This document shows, in pieces, positions 8,171 to 16,695 of a DNA stretch of 64,000 nucleotides. The translations under genes and the position numbers were made by a program. Each line of letters starts with the position of its first letter. Within the stretch, counting starts at the first letter, position 1. The stretch covers positions 1 through 64,000 of the forward strand of contig JBBRMR010000012.1 of assembly GCA_038230735.1 (NCBI GenBank), in the 5' to 3' direction. Under the pieces are notes generated by a model. That model did no database searches, was not told the DNA's origin, and was given only the letters and a program-made list of their open reading frames with translations. The stretch comes from Arcicella sp038230735 (GTDB taxonomy: Bacteria > Bacteroidota > Bacteroidia > Cytophagales > Spirosomataceae).

Positions 8171-9718
8171 ATGAATCATAGACCCACATTACATGGTGCA
8201 GCAGCCAGAGGATTATATACCAATCCTCAATCGACTTCTTTTGAAGGAATGTTCGGGAGAATGTTCCGAACCATTCCCTCCGCCAATCATTCAGATGATG
8301 ATTTAGCCGCCCTAGCCCGTGCAATGGTGGCACCGCCCGAGCCAGAACAAACGCCCGAAAGCAAAATTGACGATGAAGAAAACCAAGGTATTGATGCGGG
8401 TTATACCTATTTGGGGCAATTTATTGACCATGATTTGACTTTCGACCCATCGAGTTCCCTCCAAAAACAAAATGACCCTAACGGCATTATTGATTTCAGA
8501 ACGCCCCGTTTTGACTTGGATAATATCTACGGCAGAGGTCCCGACGACCAACCGTATCTTTATAAACGGGATGGCAGAAAAATGTTATTGGGCAGAAAAC
8601 TTAAAGGAGCAGGGAATAATGAAAACGCTCGGGATTTACCAAGACAAAATCTTGAAAACACAACCGATACAGAAATGAGCCGAATAGCCTTAATTGGCGA
8701 CCCCCGAAACGATGAAAACGTCATTGTATCGCAACTACAAGGTATTTTTCTACGATTTCACAACAGAATGGCAGATTTAATGCCCCGTGCAACCTTCCAA
8801 GAAGTTCAGCAACAAGTCCGTTGGCATTATCAATGGATGGTTTTGCACGATTTTTTGCCAAAAATTGTGGGAAATGGGATTGTGAAAAATATTTTGCCGC
8901 ATCTCGAAGATGAAAAGAAATTCTCCATCTTAGATAAAAAACCTCAGCTCAAATTTTATCATCACAAAAACGATATTTTCATACCCGTTGAATTCAGTGT
9001 GGCGGCTTATCGTTTTGGGCATTCGATGGTCAGACCGATTTATCGTTTAAACCAAACCTTAGAAGGAAGATTCATGATTTTTGGGCGTAAACCAAATGAA
9101 GAAACTTTGGTAGGTTTCAGAGAATTTCCCGAAGAATGGGCAATTGATTGGGACTTATTTTTTAATTCAGGAAATAACCTCAATACTGATAAGAGAAGGA
9201 CGCAAAAATCGTATAAAATTGATTCTTCCTTAGTTGATCCACTGGGACATCTACCACCCTCAATAGCTGGAATGCATGGTATTAAGTCTTTATCAGAGCG
9301 AAATTTACTGAGAGGACGTTCAATGGGATTGCCCTCTGGACAAGACGTTGCTCGTTTTATGGGTATTGAACCGATTGAAGACAGAGATTTGAAAATTGGA
9401 AAAGGTACTGAGGCAAATTCTAAAAAGAATAAGTCAATTCTTGAAATTTCAGCCAATTTCAAAGATAATGCTCCGCTTTGGTGTTATATTTTAGCGGAGG
9501 CACAAAATACCAGTTTTAAGAACGATGATGATGCAACTTTCACGTTAGGACCCGTTGGTGGCACAATCGTAGCGGAAGTATTTATCGGTTTACTCTTGGG
9601 AGATTCTCATTCTTACTTATCCCTTTTCCCAAAGTGGAAGCCTTTGAAAAAAATAACAAAAAATGGTAAATTTGGAATGAGAGAACTCATTGATGCAGCT
9701 TTACAGGCAGAAGAATAA
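8171..9718 (+). CDS. Animal-type heme peroxidase (peroxidase-cyclooxygenase superfamily)
   Basis: This 515-residue protein has the core of the animal heme peroxidase family. 'GQFIDHDLTF' carries the distal His (H87) and the Asp (D86) that in mammalian enzymes esterifies heme. 'QLQGIFLRFHNRMAD' follows an Arg-containing stretch, and 'AAYRFGHSMVRPIYRL' carries the proximal His (about residue 284). The enzyme should use H2O2 to oxidise halides or organic substrates. No signal peptide is visible, so it is cytoplasmic or exported by another route. It begins MNHRPTLHGA, and similar short histidine-containing openings occur in bacterial members. It is a single-gene unit between two hairpins, and horizontal spread of this family in bacteria is known. 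Confidence 0.92.
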   Translation: MNHRPTLHGAAARGLYTNPQSTSFEGMFGRMFRTIPSANHSDDDLAALARAMVAPPEPEQTPESKIDDEENQGIDAGYTYLGQFIDHDLTFDPSSSLQKQNDPNGIIDFRTPRFDLDNIYGRGPDDQPYLYKRDGRKMLLGRKLKGAGNNENARDLPRQNLENTTDTEMSRIALIGDPRNDENVIVSQLQGIFLRFHNRMADLMPRATFQEVQQQVRWHYQWMVLHDFLPKIVGNGIVKNILPHLEDEKKFSILDKKPQLKFYHHKNDIFIPVEFSVAAYRFGHSMVRPIYRLNQTLEGRFMIFGRKPNEETLVGFREFPEEWAIDWDLFFNSGNNLNTDKRRTQKSYKIDSSLVDPLGHLPPSIAGMHGIKSLSERNLLRGRSMGLPSGQDVARFMGIEPIEDRDLKIGKGTEANSKKNKSILEISANFKDNAPLWCYILAEAQNTSFKNDDDATFTLGPVGGTIVAEVFIGLLLGDSHSYLSLFPKWKPLKKITKNGKFGMRELIDAALQAEE

Positions 9719-9729
9719 GTTATGAGAAT

Positions 9730-9780
9730 AAAATTACTTACATCTCAAATAAATTTTACTTGAAATGTAGGTAATTTTAT
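9730..9780. terminator. Bidirectional terminator between convergent genes
   Basis: The 19-nt arms AAAATTACTTACATCTCAA (9730-9748) and 9760-9778 are inverted repeats with two mismatches. The A-rich left edge and T-rich right edge serve both the peroxidase (+) and the glucosidase (-). Confidence 0.7.
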
Positions 9781-9791
9781 TTAAAATATAT

Positions 9792-12461
9792 TCACACCAT
9801 TTCAGGCAAAACCCCCTTTTTCTCCTGTGATACTATTAAAATCAACTCCGAAATCAAACCTGTCCAGCCCGTTTGGTGGGCAGCCCCTAAACCTTTGCCC
9901 GTATCGCCATCAAAAAATTCATAAAACTGGTATAAATCCTTGAAATTAGGGTCTGATTGCATCTTTTCGTATTTTTCATACATCGGTCTTCGCCCATTTT
10001 TATCTTCCTTAAAAAGGTCAATTAAACGCTGAGATATACTCAAAGCAGCTTCTTTAATGCTTATCATATTGCCCGAATCCGTTGGGTACTCTACTTCGTA
10101 ATCATTGCCATAATAACTCTGGAACTTCAATAATGAGTCAATCAATAAAAAATTCATCGGAAACCAAATCGGTCCCCGCCAGTTGGAATTTCCCCCAAAC
10201 ATACTGCCTGTGGATTCGGCGGGGGTATAATCGACCTGTAGAATATCGCCATTAATACGAAACTGATACGGATTGTCTTTATGATATTTTGACAGTGAAC
10301 GAATACCAAAATCTGATAAAAACTCAGACTCGTCAAACATTCTTTTCATAATCATCTTCATTCGATGTCCTCTCAGAATTGCCAAAAGACGGTTTTCGCC
10401 CTTTCCTGCTTCGTACCAACGTGAAATCAAACCTGCCAAGTCGGGACGATTTGCCAAAACCCATTCTACTCTACGTCTAAAATCAGGCAATTTTTCCAGC
10501 AAATCAGGCGTAAGAATCTCTACAGCAAAAAGGGGAATTAATCCCACCATGGATCTGATTTTCAAGAGTTCGCTTTTTTGATTGGGTAGATGAAGGGCAT
10601 CGTAATAAAATTGGTCTTCTTCGTCCCAAAGACTAATATCATCACCACCCATTGATTGCATCGCCCCCGCAATGTGCAAGAAATGTTCAAAAAACTTGGA
10701 AGCCATATCTTGATAAACGGGGCGTTCCAAAGCAATTTCACAAGCAATTCTGAGCATATTTAGACTATACATTGCCATCCAACCAGTGCCATCGGCTTGT
10801 TCCAAATGCCCTCCTGCGGGTAAAGCCGCTGAACGATCAAAAACGCCAATGTTATCCATTCCCAAGAAACCTCCGCCAAAGATATTGTTGCCACCTTGGT
10901 CTTTCAGGTTGACCCACCACGTGAAATTGAGCAATAATTTATGGAAAACTTTCTCCAAAAACCTTACATCACCTTTGCCATTTATTTCTTTATCAATTTC
11001 ATAAACTTTCCAAGTAGCCCAGGCGTGTACGGGAGGATTTACGTCCGAAAATGACCATTCATAGGCGGGGATTTGTCCGTTGGGGTGCATATAATATTCA
11101 CGCAGGATAACGGCTAATTGTCTTTTGGCAAAATTGGGGTCAATGCGTGCCAAAGGAATCGTATGAAAAGCCAAATCCCAAGCCGCAAACCAAGGATATT
11201 CCCATTTATCAGGCATGGAAAGAATATTGGCGGCATACATGTGTCGCCAGCCCGAATTTCGCCCAAATTTACGGTAGCCAGAAGGTCCAGGCATGGAGGG
11301 ATCGCCGTTTATCCATTCGTTTACATTGTAATAATACCATTGTTTTGTCCACAACATTCCAGCATAAGATTGTCGTTGAATTTTCAACAGTTCAGTATCT
11401 TTTACATCCTCTTGAATTTCTTCGTAAAATTGATTTGCTTCACGAATTCGCTTTTCAAATGTATCCTCAAATCCCCCAAAAGGCTCTTGAATTGAATGGT
11501 CAACCAAACGCAATCGCACCGTAACGGATTCGCCAGCTTTTACGGTTTTCTGATAATGTGCCGATGCTTTTGAGCCAATATTGTTGGGATTAATTGCCTT
11601 TAAATCACCATCTACCACATAATCGTTGATACCGTCTTTGGTATAAGGAGAAAAATTGGCCGCACTGTATAATCGTTCAAAATTGCTTTCATTTTCGGTA
11701 AAAAGTAATTCGTCCGCTCCTTCGCAATACAATTTAAAATGCCCAACGTTTTTATTGTCAATATCAATGGCTTTGTTGGAAATACCCGTCATCATGGGCT
11801 TATATTTGAACTTATCGTATCCCCAACTCCACGTATTTCTATACCAAACCGTCGGCAGAATCGTTAAAGGAGCATCTTTTTTACTTCGATTATGTGCCGT
11901 GATTTTGATGAGAATATCCTGTTCATCGGCTTTGGCATATTCAATGAAAACATCAAAATATTCATCTTTATCCAAAATTCCCGTGTCAAGCAGCTCATAC
12001 TCAGGTTCTAAGCGAGTTCGTTTTCTACTTTCTTCCACTAATTTATCATAAGGATATGTTTTGATGGGATACTTATAAAGCATCTTCATGTAAGAATGCG
12101 TTGGCGTAGATTCGAGGTAATAATATAACTCTTTTACGTCTTCACCATGATTGGAATCGTTGCCCGTTAATCCGAAAAATCGTTCTTTCAGGATATGGTC
12201 ATTATGATTCCATAGGGCAAGGGCAAAGCAAATATGTGATTTATTGTCTGAAATTCCTGCAATTCCTTCCTCTCCCCAACGGTAGGCAATTGAGCGAGCC
12301 ATATCGTGCGAAATGGCGTTCCAAGCATCCTGATTAGGTGAATAATCTTCTCTGACCGTTCCCCATTGGCGTTCTGAGAGGTAAGGTCCCCACTTTTTCC
12401 AACCTTTATTATCTTCACGAGTGTTTAATCTGATTCTCTCTGGGTTAATATTTTTACTCAT
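9792..12461 (-). CDS. GH63-like glucosidase
   Basis: This 889-residue protein has no signal peptide. The N-terminal half carries 'WGPYLSERQWGTVREDYS' and 'WGEEGIAGI'. The C-terminal (alpha/alpha)6 barrel has 'EYPWFAAWDLAFHTIPLA' and 'IPAYEWSFSDVNPPVHAWA', whose acidic residues (D of AWDLAFH, E/D of YEWSFSD) sit where the GH63 catalytic residues lie, then 'RGPIWFPMNFLLI' and a C-terminal 'GAAHQTGWTGL'. This fits the MGH1-like/GH63 group that includes bacterial glucosidases and glycerate-glycoside hydrolases. The likely role is cytoplasmic alpha-glucoside turnover, with the substrate unproven. It stands alone, convergent with the peroxidase gene. Confidence 0.88.
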   Translation of the reverse strand: MSKNINPERIRLNTREDNKGWKKWGPYLSERQWGTVREDYSPNQDAWNAISHDMARSIAYRWGEEGIAGISDNKSHICFALALWNHNDHILKERFFGLTGNDSNHGEDVKELYYYLESTPTHSYMKMLYKYPIKTYPYDKLVEESRKRTRLEPEYELLDTGILDKDEYFDVFIEYAKADEQDILIKITAHNRSKKDAPLTILPTVWYRNTWSWGYDKFKYKPMMTGISNKAIDIDNKNVGHFKLYCEGADELLFTENESNFERLYSAANFSPYTKDGINDYVVDGDLKAINPNNIGSKASAHYQKTVKAGESVTVRLRLVDHSIQEPFGGFEDTFEKRIREANQFYEEIQEDVKDTELLKIQRQSYAGMLWTKQWYYYNVNEWINGDPSMPGPSGYRKFGRNSGWRHMYAANILSMPDKWEYPWFAAWDLAFHTIPLARIDPNFAKRQLAVILREYYMHPNGQIPAYEWSFSDVNPPVHAWATWKVYEIDKEINGKGDVRFLEKVFHKLLLNFTWWVNLKDQGGNNIFGGGFLGMDNIGVFDRSAALPAGGHLEQADGTGWMAMYSLNMLRIACEIALERPVYQDMASKFFEHFLHIAGAMQSMGGDDISLWDEEDQFYYDALHLPNQKSELLKIRSMVGLIPLFAVEILTPDLLEKLPDFRRRVEWVLANRPDLAGLISRWYEAGKGENRLLAILRGHRMKMIMKRMFDESEFLSDFGIRSLSKYHKDNPYQFRINGDILQVDYTPAESTGSMFGGNSNWRGPIWFPMNFLLIDSLLKFQSYYGNDYEVEYPTDSGNMISIKEAALSISQRLIDLFKEDKNGRRPMYEKYEKMQSDPNFKDLYQFYEFFDGDTGKGLGAAHQTGWTGLISELILIVSQEKKGVLPEMV

Positions 12462-12559
12462 AATGTTTTGTATAAATGCTGATAATGGTAAGGGATGAGT
12501 TTTTAGCCATAAGATTTGAGTAAAATACTAAGATTTAACTTTAATTTATATGGAAATTT

Positions 12560-12592
12560 ATGGAAGTCGTCATTTTGAAGGACGACTTCCAT
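12560..12592. repeat. Perfect 12-bp inverted repeat
   Basis: ATGGAAGTCGTC (12560-12571) and GACGACTTCCAT (12581-12592) form a perfect stem with a 9-nt loop (ATTTTGAAG). No U-tract follows on either strand, so it looks more like a dispersed palindrome than a classic terminator. The surrounding 12462-12669 holds no gene. Confidence 0.55.
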
Positions 12593-12669
12593 TTCTAAGC
12601 TACTATCAAATTTAACAAAAAGACAGTAAGCAACCATGAGAAAAATGATTAAATGTTGATTGACTCAAC

Positions 12670-12864
12670 TCAATAATTGAAAGTCAAACCCGTTCCAAAG
12701 CCCGTATCAACGTCATAAGGCGTAGAAAATCCTAAGTTTCGAGTGGTAATATATTTGAAACCTACTATATATTCTTTGCCTGAATTAACCATAAGACTAA
12801 ATCGTAAGCGTTTTGAGATAGGTATATTTTCTGGTTTTAGTTGGATTAAAAGTGTTCTATCGTC
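12670..12864 (-). pseudogene. C-terminal remnant of an outer-membrane barrel protein
   Basis: A 64-codon open stretch on the reverse strand ends at TGA 12670-12672 and is closed upstream by an in-frame TGA at 12865-12867. Its translation has the alternating pattern of barrel strands ('RLRFSLMVNSGKEYIVGF', 'TGFGTGLTFNY') and ends in an aromatic residue, as outer-membrane proteins do. No signal peptide or full-length frame exists, so I read it as a decayed 3' fragment. Chance reading of non-coding DNA cannot be excluded. Confidence 0.45.
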
Positions 12865-13002
12865 TCATATTTTGTAAAAAAAAATAAAAGGTTAATTCTC
12901 TGCCTTTTACTCATTCATCTACTTTTTATTTGCTTCCTTCAGATGTATGATTCATATTTGACTTTGCTATTTTGCATACAACTTAAGTAAGGATAAAAAT
13001 CA

Positions 13003-14265
13003 ATGAATCAACAACCGCCAGTTGCCAAGCAATTGCATGGGGTAATCTCCTATGCACAGTCCAAGGGGGTACTACAAGGACATTTTTCCGATGAAACTTT
13101 AAACGGAAAAACTATCACCCTCAATGGTCGAACGTTACTACACTTCGCCAGTTGCAGTTATCTCGGACTCGAATTAGACCAAAGGCTCAAAACCGCCGCC
13201 TGTGATGCCGTCGAACATTACGGGGTTCAATTCTCCTCCTCCCGTATGTATTTAGAATCCGAATTATACGAAATTTTGGAGGAAAAATGCCAGAAAATCT
13301 TCAACAAACCCGTCTTGATTGCCCCTACAACCAGTTTGGGGCATATTTCGTGGATTCCAGCCATAGTCAGAAATAAAGATGCCATTATTCTCGACCATCA
13401 AGTGCATCGAAGCGTTCAGAACGCCTCTATGATGGCAAAAGCCGCTGGAACGCACATAGAATTAGTTCGCCACAATCGGATGGATTTATTGGAAGAGAAA
13501 ATCATTGAATTGTCTAAAAAACATCAAAAAATTTGGTACATGGCAGACGGGGTATATTCCATGTTTGGAGATGTTGCCCCGATGCAACATCTCTACGATT
13601 TGATGGACAAATACGAACAATTTTATCTCTATCTGGACGATGCTCACGGCATGAGTTGGGCGGGCGAAAATGGCAAAGGATTTGCCCTTAATGAAGTGAA
13701 TCATTTTCACCCAAAAATGTGCTTGATTACGTCTTTTGCTAAGGGTTTTGGAGCAAACGGAGCAGCAATGGTTTTTGCGGACGAAATGCAAAAAATGATG
13801 ATGCGAAATATGGGTTCGACCCTCATTTTTTCGGGACCCGTGCCACCCATGATTCTGGCGGCTGCCATTGCTTCGGCAGATATTCATTTGAGTAGCGAGA
13901 TTTACGTCCGTCAAGAGCGATTACAAGAATTGATGCAACATTTTGTGCAACAAGCCAATACTCTGGGTTTGCCTTTGGTTCGCCAAGATCTTACGCCCAT
14001 TTGTTACCTCGCCACGGGAGCCGACCCCATTAATATTGCCGATTTGGCGTTTGAACTACAACAGGACGGTTTTTTTGTGAATGTTTCTACTTACCCGAGT
14101 GTTCCCCTCAAAAATTCGGGCATCAGAATTACGCTCAATATTAACCAAACCGAAGAGGCTATCAGCAATTTATTAACCGCTTTCCAACAGCGAATGAATC
14201 AGCGAGGAATGATTACGGAGGAAATTATGAAGGCTTTTGTGAGTAGAGAAGCGGTGGAGGTGTAA
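13003..14265 (+). CDS. Alpha-oxoamine synthase-family PLP enzyme (AONS/SPT-like)
   Basis: This 420-residue fold-type I PLP enzyme carries the family's landmarks: 'LHFASCSYLGLE' near residue 47, 'VQFSSSRMYLES', the PLP-ring contact 'DDAHGMSW' (D213, H215) and the Schiff-base Lys247 in 'TSFAKGFGANGAAM'. Relatives condense an amino acid with an acyl-CoA (8-amino-7-oxononanoate, serine palmitoyl, cysteate or 2-amino-3-ketobutyrate products). No biotin gene is nearby, so BioF is not supported. A sphingolipid or sulfonolipid first step is possible in Bacteroidota but unproven. It is followed by a clear terminator and a FUSC gene. Confidence 0.88.
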   Translation: MNQQPPVAKQLHGVISYAQSKGVLQGHFSDETLNGKTITLNGRTLLHFASCSYLGLELDQRLKTAACDAVEHYGVQFSSSRMYLESELYEILEEKCQKIFNKPVLIAPTTSLGHISWIPAIVRNKDAIILDHQVHRSVQNASMMAKAAGTHIELVRHNRMDLLEEKIIELSKKHQKIWYMADGVYSMFGDVAPMQHLYDLMDKYEQFYLYLDDAHGMSWAGENGKGFALNEVNHFHPKMCLITSFAKGFGANGAAMVFADEMQKMMMRNMGSTLIFSGPVPPMILAAAIASADIHLSSEIYVRQERLQELMQHFVQQANTLGLPLVRQDLTPICYLATGADPINIADLAFELQQDGFFVNVSTYPSVPLKNSGIRITLNINQTEEAISNLLTAFQQRMNQRGMITEEIMKAFVSREAVEV

Positions 14266-14290
14266 ATTCCAGTAAACAATTATCAGTTAT

Positions 14291-14337
14291 CAGGATAAGA
14301 ATTGAGGCAAAAGCTAAGATTTTTATCCTGTTTTTTA
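14291..14337 (+). terminator. Rho-independent terminator
   Basis: CAGGATAA (14291-14298) pairs with TTATCCTG (14323-14330), followed by six T residues (14331-14336). It lies about 25 nt after the PLP-enzyme stop. Confidence 0.75.
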
Positions 14338-14369
14338 TGCCTTACTAATCCTTGCACGATTTTTTCATT

Positions 14370-14377
14370 TACCTTTG
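14370..14377 (+). promoter_or_regulatory. Candidate -7 element (TACCTTTG)
   Basis: TACCTTTG matches TAnnTTTG perfectly and lies 23 nt before the FUSC ATG. A TTG at 14352-14354 is slightly closer than the usual -33 spacing. Confidence 0.5.
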
Positions 14378-14400
14378 ATTAAGTCCGTAAAATCAAATTA

Positions 14401-16587
14401 ATGAATAACCAACTCCAAAAAACCACCAACGAAGTCAAAGATTTTGTCCTCAGCACTTATTTTGGCGATGGACTCAGGATAACTTTTGGGGCTATGTTAC
14501 CGAGTTTGATTTTAGCTCAATTTGGATTACTACAAATTGGCATCACAGTTTCGCTTGGGGCGTTGTGTGCCAGCATTGCCGATACCCCTGGACCCATCGT
14601 TCACAGGCGAAATGCCATGTTTTATACCACCTTTATTGTTTCGATGGTTTCGTTACTTACCAGTCTCTGCAATGTTTCGGTATATCTCACGGGCTTGCTC
14701 ATTTTAGGACTAACGTTCACATTTTCAATGTTTTATGTGTATGGAAACAGAGCGGCTTCCATCGGAGTAGCGGCTTTATTAGTGATGACTTTGGGCATTG
14801 GCGATATTCGCCCGTTGAATGAAATGTTGTTGTATGCCCTCTATATTTTCTTGGGTGGTTGCTGGTATACTGCCCTAAGTTTAACATTATACAGAATTAT
14901 GCCCTACCGTTTGGCTCGACAGTCATTGGCAGAATGTATGAATGAACTGGCTGATTTTATGCGGATTAAAGCAAAATTTTATCACGAAGGCGTTGATTAT
15001 GACGAAACTTTTAAGGAGATTGTCGAGGCTCAAATTTTGATGAATACCAAGCAAGATGCTGTGCGAGAATTACTCTTCAAAAGTCGTAGAATTGTGCAAG
15101 AATCCACCCAAGAAGGGCGATTTTTATTGGCAATTTTCGTAGATATGATGGACTTGTACGAACAAATTTTATCTACTTTTTATAATTACCAAAACCTCCA
15201 CAAACAATTTGATGAAACGGGAATTCTGAAAGATTTTGAAGCGATTCTCAACCTGTTAGCCCAACAGATGGAAGAAATAAGTTTCTCATTAAGGACATTT
15301 ACAAAACCCAACTTTAACGCTAACGTAACTCGGAAAATTAAAGATTTAAAACGAAATATTGAATCCTTAGAAAACCATAAAGGTGATTATATCTATACAA
15401 AAGTAGGATTGCAAGCTTTGAAAAATATTGACGTAAATGTTGAGAATATTTTCTTAAGACTAAAAAAGATAAAAGGCTATTTTGAGGAAAGAAAACAGGC
15501 AAAATTACTCAAAAACGACATTCAGATTACCTCTTTTATTAGCCATCAAGATTATAGCTGGGATGTTTTTGAGGATAATCTTAACCTCAAATCCGAGAAT
15601 TTCAGGCACGCCTTGCGGGTTTCGGGCTTGATGCTTTTGGGCTTTATCATTGCCCAATCCTTTCATTTCTTACATTCCAACTGGATTCTTTTGACGATTT
15701 TAGTCATCATGAAACCAGCATACAGTCTCACCAAAGAACGCAATCTCGACCGACTAATGGGAACAATTGGTGGGGCAGTTATCGGGATGATTATCTTGAC
15801 CTACGTTACGGATAATCGTTGGTTATTTGCGATTTTGTTAATTTGTATGTTGGGAACGTACAGTTTTCAACGTAAAACCTACTTGGTCAGCGTAGTTTTT
15901 ATGACTCCTTTTATCCTGATTCTTTTTGATTTTTTGGGTATGGGAAGTCGAGCCTTGTTAATTGAACGAGTTTATGATACGCTCATTGGCGGAGGCATTG
16001 CTTTTGCGGGAAGTTATTTGTTTTTACCGCATTGGGAACATCAGAAATTCAGAAAAACTTTGGTAGAAATGTTGGAGGCAAATATGGCATATTATCATCA
16101 AGTTTCGCAGCTTTATTTTGGTGAAGAATACCAGCGAGTTCCTTATAAAATCGTCAGAAAGGAGGTTTTTGTGAGAAGTGCCAACCTTGCTTCTGCCTTT
16201 CAAAGGATGTTTTCCGAACCTAAACACAAGCAAGTAAGTATTGATGAAATTCATAAGTTTTCGGTTCTGAATCACCTACTCTCTTCGTATGTTGCCACGC
16301 TTGCCTTGTACGCAACGGAGCATTTTGAGGAACTTTCAACGTATGAAAATTTGAAAAAGATTGCCCAAAATACGGAAACATTATTAAAAGAAGCCATCAA
16401 AATTATTGAAGAAAATGAGTTTGTGGTAAAGGAAAATATTAAAATACTGTCATTATACGGGACGGCACTGGGCGACGTTCGCTCCCGTATTACGCCAGAG
16501 GAACAAATCTTGATTCCAGAACAATTTATCAATATTCAAAAAGTGGCGTTTGATATTTGTAAGATTTCGGAGCGGATAGAGGTTTAG
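14401..16587 (+). CDS. FUSC-family membrane protein (YccS-like)
   Basis: This 728-residue protein has the duplicated FUSC layout. A first block of about six membrane helices (residues 20-170, 'FGDGLRITFGAMLPSLI') is followed by a long soluble helical region (about 175-400) and a second membrane block (about 400-540, 'HALRVSGLMLLGFII', 'HSNWILLTILVIMKPAYSLT', 'DRLMGTIGGAVIG'), then a soluble C-terminal domain. The family is linked to aromatic acid or inner-membrane solute export, and no specific substrate is known. It has its own promoter-like box and terminator, so it is a single transcription unit. Confidence 0.9.
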   Translation: MNNQLQKTTNEVKDFVLSTYFGDGLRITFGAMLPSLILAQFGLLQIGITVSLGALCASIADTPGPIVHRRNAMFYTTFIVSMVSLLTSLCNVSVYLTGLLILGLTFTFSMFYVYGNRAASIGVAALLVMTLGIGDIRPLNEMLLYALYIFLGGCWYTALSLTLYRIMPYRLARQSLAECMNELADFMRIKAKFYHEGVDYDETFKEIVEAQILMNTKQDAVRELLFKSRRIVQESTQEGRFLLAIFVDMMDLYEQILSTFYNYQNLHKQFDETGILKDFEAILNLLAQQMEEISFSLRTFTKPNFNANVTRKIKDLKRNIESLENHKGDYIYTKVGLQALKNIDVNVENIFLRLKKIKGYFEERKQAKLLKNDIQITSFISHQDYSWDVFEDNLNLKSENFRHALRVSGLMLLGFIIAQSFHFLHSNWILLTILVIMKPAYSLTKERNLDRLMGTIGGAVIGMIILTYVTDNRWLFAILLICMLGTYSFQRKTYLVSVVFMTPFILILFDFLGMGSRALLIERVYDTLIGGGIAFAGSYLFLPHWEHQKFRKTLVEMLEANMAYYHQVSQLYFGEEYQRVPYKIVRKEVFVRSANLASAFQRMFSEPKHKQVSIDEIHKFSVLNHLLSSYVATLALYATEHFEELSTYENLKKIAQNTETLLKEAIKIIEENEFVVKENIKILSLYGTALGDVRSRITPEEQILIPEQFINIQKVAFDICKISERIEV

Positions 16588-16595
16588 GAATTTGG

Positions 16596-16626
16596 AAAAT
16601 GGTAGGATGTAATACTACCATTTTTT
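16596..16626 (+). terminator. Rho-independent terminator
   Basis: AAAATGGTAG (16596-16605) pairs perfectly with CTACCATTTT (16615-16624) around a 9-nt loop, followed by TTG. It lies 8 nt after the FUSC stop. Confidence 0.75.
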
Positions 16627-16629
16627 GAT

Positions 16630-16637
16630 TATTTTTG
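16630..16637 (+). promoter_or_regulatory. Candidate -7 element (TATTTTTG)
   Basis: TATTTTTG matches TAnnTTTG and lies 58 nt before the nucleoside transporter ATG, directly after the terminator stem. No good -33 box is seen, so support is modest. Confidence 0.35.
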
Positions 16638-16695
16638 TAAAAACTAAGCAATTCAACAAATTAAAAGATAGATATTTATCATTAACCAACCACGC

